A DNA stretch of 10,347 nt. It comes from Burkholderiaceae bacterium (GTDB lineage: Bacteria > Pseudomonadota > Gammaproteobacteria > Burkholderiales > Burkholderiaceae_E). Each line of letters opens with the position of its first letter. Position 1 is the first letter of the stretch. The position numbers and the translations under genes were made by a program. This document shows positions 6,615 to 10,347 of the stretch, in pieces. The notes below the pieces were generated by a model. That model saw only the letters and a program-made list of their open reading frames with translations. It was not told where the DNA came from and did no database searches. The stretch is taken from the NCBI GenBank assembly GCA_019428955.1, contig JAHYJF010000111.1:1-10347 (forward strand), given 5' to 3'.

Positions 6615-7178
6615 TCAGACGTGCAGCACAGTGAGCCAGGCACTCGCCGGCTTGTTGCTCACATTGCAGATCGAATGGGGAACGTCGGCGTTATAGCGCA
6701 CCAGTTCCCCGGCCTTGACCGCGCGCCGGGTGTCGCCGCTGCTGATGGTCAGAGTGCCGTTGGTCACGAACACGTGCTCGCTGGTGCCCGGCGCGTGGGC
6801 CTTGCTCTCCAGCTTGCCGCCAGCATTGGCAATCAGCTCATACCACTCATGCGAACCGGCGGTCGCCATCGGCCCGAGCACGCGCAGCATGATCAGCCCA
6901 TCGGCGCTGCCGATCAGCGGTAGTTCAGGGCCGGCGATGACGTCGAGGTCGGCGCCATGGGGCTGGGTACCGAGCACTTCGCCGATCGAAACCCCCAGCG
7001 CGGTAGTGATCCGCCACAGTGTCGCCACCGTCGGATTGGTGGCGTCGCGTTCGATCTGGGAGAGCATCGAGCGCGACACCCCAGACATCTGCGCCAGGGT
7101 CTCGAGCGACAGCTGCCGGGTCTTGCGCAGCCGCTTGATCGTCAATGCCACTGATGGTGGCTTACGTTCCGAGATCAT
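6615..7178 (-). CDS. XRE-family regulator with cupin sensor domain, likely controlling tdh-kbl
   Basis: This 187-residue regulator has an N-terminal helix-turn-helix of the Cro/CI type (residues 12-66, with LSLETLAQMSGVSRSMLSQI and NPTVATLWRITTALGV) and a C-terminal cupin_2 domain (about 115-185, with HAPGTSEHVFVTNGTL and NADVPHSICN). His128 and His168 are in usual cupin positions. The cupin is expected to sense a small metabolite, often an amino acid or its derivative. AAGGG sits upstream of the ATG at 7178 with a longish 10-nt spacer. The gene is divergent from tdh-kbl with 77 bp between them, and that gap contains a near-perfect palindrome, so local control of threonine degradation plus autoregulation is a well-supported inference. 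The ligand could be threonine, glycine or aminoketobutyrate; the sequence does not say. Confidence 0.88.
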   Translation of the reverse strand: MISERKPPSVALTIKRLRKTRQLSLETLAQMSGVSRSMLSQIERDATNPTVATLWRITTALGVSIGEVLGTQPHGADLDVIAGPELPLIGSADGLIMLRVLGPMATAGSHEWYELIANAGGKLESKAHAPGTSEHVFVTNGTLTISSGDTRRAVKAGELVRYNADVPHSICNVSNKPASAWLTVLHV

Positions 7179-7196
7179 GGAATCATTTCCCTTATG

Positions 7197-7228
7197 TTGA
7201 CTTTTTGATCCATGCGTTCCACTATAGC
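7197..7228 (+). promoter_or_regulatory. Candidate tdh promoter
   Basis: TTGACT (7197-7202, 5 of 6 to consensus) and TATAGC (7223-7228, 4 of 6) are separated by 20 bp, which is longer than ideal. A start near 7235 would leave a leader of about 20 nt before the tdh ATG. The long spacer suggests an activator, or that one of the two hexamers is wrong. Confidence 0.35.
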
Positions 7229-7232
7229 GGAA
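7217..7232. promoter_or_regulatory. Palindromic operator candidate in the regulator/tdh intergenic region
   Basis: The 16-bp element TTCCACTATAGCGGAA is symmetric at 14 of 16 positions (TTCC-R-CTATAG-Y-GGAA). It covers TATAGC on the plus strand and TATAGT (7226-7221) on the minus strand, which are -10-like for tdh and for the XRE-cupin gene. Binding by the regulator here would block both promoters. Confidence 0.65.
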
Positions 7233-7255
7233 ATACTCCCGGTTCGGAAAAGCAC

Positions 7256-8227
7256 ATGACAGCCACCCCGCGAATCCTCATCACCGGCGCCAACGGACAG
7301 ATCGGCACGGTGCTGGCGGCGGCACTGCGCTGTGCCCATGGCCCAGAGGCAGTGCTTGGCACCGACATCGTCGCCCCACCCTCGTCAGTACTCGCCAGCC
7401 GCTTCACTCTGCTCGACGTGCTCGACGCGCCGCGCCTGCGGACCCTTATCGCCCAGCACCAGATCGATACCGTCTACCACCTCTCGGCGGTGCTGTCGGC
7501 GCGCGGCGAAGCCGATCCGCGGCGCACCTGGGAAGTCAACGTCACGGGGCTGCTCAACGTGCTCGAGGCCGCTCGCGAAGGCCTCAAGGTCTTCTTCCCC
7601 AGCACGATCGCCGTTTTCGGACCCAATGTGCCCCCGGAAGATACCCCCGACGACGCGGTGCTCAATCCGAGCACGGTCTACGGCATGAGCAAGGCCAGCG
7701 GCGAGAACTGGTGCGCCTACTACCACGAGCGCTGGGGAGTAGATGTGCGTAGCCTGCGCTACCCGGGAGTGATCGGTTACCAGTCGCAACCTGGCGGCGG
7801 AACCACCGACTATGCGGTGGAGATCTTCCACCAGGCGCTGGCCACCGGCTCCTACCAGTGTTTCCTCTCCGCCGACCAGCGCCTGCCGATGATCTACATG
7901 GACGACGCGATCCGCGCGACTCTGGAGATCATGGCTGCCCCGGCCGCCAGGATTGGACGCCGGACCAGCTACAACCTACAGGGACTGAGTTTCTGTCCGG
8001 CCGATATCGCAGTTGCAATCCAGGCCGAGATGCAGCGCCGCGGAATGGCCGTGCCGGAGTTCAGTTATCGGCCGGACTTTCGCCAGGCAATAGCCGCTTC
8101 CTGGCCCCACTCGCTGGACGATAGCGCAGCACGCCGCGATTGGGGCTGGCAGCCGCGTTTCGGCCTGCGGGAACTGGTGGCCGACATGTTCGATCACCTC
8201 GGCACCACCATCCCCTGCTCTGTTTGA
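7256..8227 (+). CDS. tdh: L-threonine 3-dehydrogenase, SDR/epimerase type
   Basis: The enzyme oxidises L-threonine with NAD+ to 2-amino-3-oxobutyrate in the cytoplasm, the first step of threonine conversion to glycine. It is 323 residues, normal for the extended-SDR form of this enzyme and unrelated to the zinc-dependent E. coli Tdh. The Rossmann motif GANGQIG is at 11-17, the NAD ribose-binding Asp at 37 (GTDIV), LLDVLD at 52-57, the catalytic PST (115-117) and Tyr142/Lys146 in VYGMSK. The stretch RYPGVIGYQSQPGGGTTDYA (168-187) and YMDDAIRAT (214-222) are strong family signatures. Upstream in-frame ATGs (7145) overlap the divergent regulator; the ATG at 7256 aligns with the Rossmann start and has GGA 9 nt before it. 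Kbl follows 9 bp later, which confirms the pathway. Confidence 0.93.
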   Translation: MTATPRILITGANGQIGTVLAAALRCAHGPEAVLGTDIVAPPSSVLASRFTLLDVLDAPRLRTLIAQHQIDTVYHLSAVLSARGEADPRRTWEVNVTGLLNVLEAAREGLKVFFPSTIAVFGPNVPPEDTPDDAVLNPSTVYGMSKASGENWCAYYHERWGVDVRSLRYPGVIGYQSQPGGGTTDYAVEIFHQALATGSYQCFLSADQRLPMIYMDDAIRATLEIMAAPAARIGRRTSYNLQGLSFCPADIAVAIQAEMQRRGMAVPEFSYRPDFRQAIAASWPHSLDDSAARRDWGWQPRFGLRELVADMFDHLGTTIPCSV

Positions 8228-8230
8228 GGA
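8226..8230 (+). promoter_or_regulatory. kbl ribosome binding site overlapping the tdh stop
   Basis: GAGGA shares bases with the tdh TGA (8225-8227) and lies 6 nt before the kbl ATG at 8237. It favours the ATG over the in-frame TTG at 8231 and indicates translational coupling. Confidence 0.7.
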
Positions 8231-8236
8231 TTGCTC

Positions 8237-9430
<1,194 letters not shown>

Positions 9431-9446
9431 CTCCCTCCCGCCCGCG

Positions 9447-9478
9447 GTGGCCATCGCCACGGCGACACCAAGTCGCCG
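9447..9478 (+). terminator. Pair of short hairpins after kbl, possible terminator
   Basis: GTGGC-CATC-GCCAC (9447-9460) is followed directly by CGGCGAC-ACCAA-GTCGCCG (9460-9478), a perfect 7-bp stem. No U-rich tract follows, so intrinsic termination is doubtful, but the position right after the operon fits a 3' end or processing structure. Confidence 0.35.
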
Positions 9479-9507
9479 CCGCGGCACAGCTGCGCTAGGA
9501 TGGGCAG

Positions 9508-10253
9508 GTGAATGAAACCCCGACATCGAACGCGGTGCTGCCAATCGCCGAACTGAAGCTGCCCGCCCCGGGCGGTGCGATCGGAATGTGCTCGTGCCCC
9601 GGGCGCGCCACCTTTTTCCAGGGCTTCGCCGGGCCCCGAAGCCTCGAGCAGGACCTGCGACGATCGCCTCCTGGGGCGCCGAGGCGGTGGTAACGTTGCT
9701 ACCCGACTATGAACTCGACTCTGCCGGAGTCGGCGCACTGGGCGAGGCCGTCGAGGCCCGTGGCATCGACTGGCATCACCTGCCGATCAGCGACATCAGC
9801 ACACCCGGCGCCGAGTTCGAAGCCGCCTGGAACTATTCCGGCCTGCGCCTGCGCCGGACGCTGGCGCGCGGCGGCCGGATCGTCGTTCATTGCATGGCCG
9901 GCATGGGCCGCACCGGCACCATCGCTGCCCGCCTGCTGGTCGAGTCCGGCTGGTCGTCGGCCGACGCGATCGGCGCGGTGCGCTCGGTCAGGCCCGGAAC
10001 CATCGAAACCCCCGGCCAGCTGGCGCACGTGCGCGCGGCAGGATCCCACCTCCAGCACGATGAACGCTCCGAGCGCTTTCTTGGCGCCCTGTTCGGCGGC
10101 GCGCTGGGAGCCACATTTGGCGCGGCGCTTGCCGGCAGCGCATGGGGCGAGCGCCACGGCGTCAGCGCGATTCCCCATGCGCTGATCAGGCGTCTCGATG
10201 ACTGGTCGGATTTGCTCGCATTGAGCGCCGCCGAACTGCGCCGCTTGCGCTGA
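9508..10253 (+). pseudogene. Dual-specificity (CDKN3-like) protein phosphatase with one-base frameshift
   Basis: The gene starts at GTG 9508 (AGGA 7 nt upstream). Its first 50 codons (9508-9657) carry the family's start (LPAPGGAIGMCSCPGR) and reach QDL. The rest of the protein continues in another frame from about 9658 (TIASWGAEAVVTLLPDYEL). One missing base near 9655-9659 explains the break; adding one there gives DLATIASWGAEAV without gaps. Downstream are the likely general acid Asp in HLPISDIS (9783-9806) and the full P-loop HCMAGMGRTG (9888-9917), with Cys and Arg intact, so the ancestral protein dephosphorylated Tyr/Ser/Thr or related substrates. The restored length is about 248. As read, translation stops at 9693 after 61 codons. 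No classic slippery heptamer is at the junction, so decay or a sequence error is likelier than programmed frameshifting. Its tail is described separately. Confidence 0.8.
10071..10250 (+). other. Tail resembling an internally deleted ADP-ribosylglycohydrolase domain
   Basis: The last 60 residues of the phosphatase frame start with ERFLGALFGGALGATFG, like the first helix of DraG-type ADP-ribosylglycohydrolases (RxLGALxGxAxGDALG), and continue AGSAWGERHGVSAIPHALI plus RRLDDWSDLL, like the family's last helices (AGxxYGxxAIPxxWLxxL). The roughly 200 or more residues between, including the metal-binding Asp/Thr motifs, are absent. Catalysis is therefore not expected. This is motif memory, not an alignment. 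Confidence 0.45.
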
Positions 10254-10264
10254 TCGTCAAGCTC

Positions 10265-10292
10265 GGCGGGGCGCCGTCACCGGCGCCCCGCC
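10265..10292. terminator. Perfect 12-bp GC hairpin between convergent genes
   Basis: GGCGGGGCGCCG and its exact complement flank the loop TCAC. It sits 11 bp after the phosphatase stop and 3 bp from the stop of the opposing gene, so it probably serves both. There is no T-run on either side, which makes it atypical for an intrinsic terminator. Confidence 0.55.
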
Positions 10293-10295
10293 CTG

Positions 10296-10347
10296 CTACT
10301 TGCTGGCGGCGAGCTGCTCGTGGATGGCTTGCGCGGCGCGCTTGCCG
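10296..10347 (-). CDS. C-terminal end of an opposing gene, possibly a flavoprotein oxidoreductase
   Basis: Only the last 16 codons and a TAG (10298-10296) are inside the window, reading GKRAAQAIHEQLAASK. The pattern G(K/R)xAAxAIHxxL is common at the C-terminus of GltD-like and other FAD/NAD(P)-binding oxidoreductases, where it follows the last FAD contact. The fragment is too short for a firm name. Its codon use and its position just after the shared hairpin support it being a real gene end. Confidence 0.5.
   Translation of the reverse strand, partial: GKRAAQAIHEQLAASK

Noticed and set aside
7145..7255. Upstream in-frame starts for tdh
   Set aside because: They precede the Rossmann motif by about 37 extra residues and overlap the divergent regulator gene and the promoter region, so the ATG at 7256 fits better.
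9649..9665. Programmed -1 or +1 frameshifting in the phosphatase gene
   Set aside because: There is no slippery X-XXY-YYZ heptamer or rare-codon shift site at the junction and no evident stimulatory structure just after it.

Overview
The window is a high-GC, densely coded bacterial chromosome segment, most likely from a proteobacterium, probably gamma or beta. The evidence is the mix of families: a MexA/AcrA-type lipoprotein adaptor, a YgfF-like SDR, an AzoR/pirin/LysR cluster, a CigR/RcnB-like protein, a GFA protein, and an SDR-type threonine dehydrogenase paired with Kbl. No tRNA, rRNA, insertion sequence or CRISPR array was seen. The genus cannot be fixed from the sequence alone.

Layout. 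Positions 1-427 (minus) hold the start of an RND efflux adaptor lipoprotein whose frame is cut by a TAA exactly where the family has a tyrosine. An SDR oxidoreductase (620-1366, plus) points away from it and runs into a convergent azoreductase-pirin pair (2888-1370, minus). That pair is divergent from a LysR-type regulator (2970-3935, plus), which probably controls it. A small secreted CigR/RcnB-like protein (4038-4505, plus) converges with a GFA-family zinc protein (5006-4584, minus). Next comes a secreted protein (5258-6364, plus) with two beta/gamma-crystallin domains carrying four calcium-site signatures, followed by a glycine-zipper module. A possible tiny lipoprotein overlaps its 3' end (6333-6527).

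The second half is a threonine catabolism locus. An XRE-cupin regulator (7178-6615, minus) is divergent from tdh and kbl (7256-9430, plus). Tdh oxidises L-threonine to 2-amino-3-oxobutyrate, and Kbl cleaves that with CoA to glycine and acetyl-CoA. The divergent intergenic region contains a near-perfect 16-bp palindrome over the likely -10 elements, a strong candidate operator.

The window ends with a dual-specificity phosphatase gene (9508-10253) broken by a one-base frameshift. It carries what looks like an internally deleted ADP-ribosylglycohydrolase tail. A perfect 12-bp hairpin follows, then the last codons of an opposing gene that may be a flavoprotein.

Most of the window is ordinary metabolism. 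The items most worth a second look are the crystallin/glycine-zipper protein, the palindromic operator, and the two disrupted genes at the edges, which could be true decay or sequence errors.
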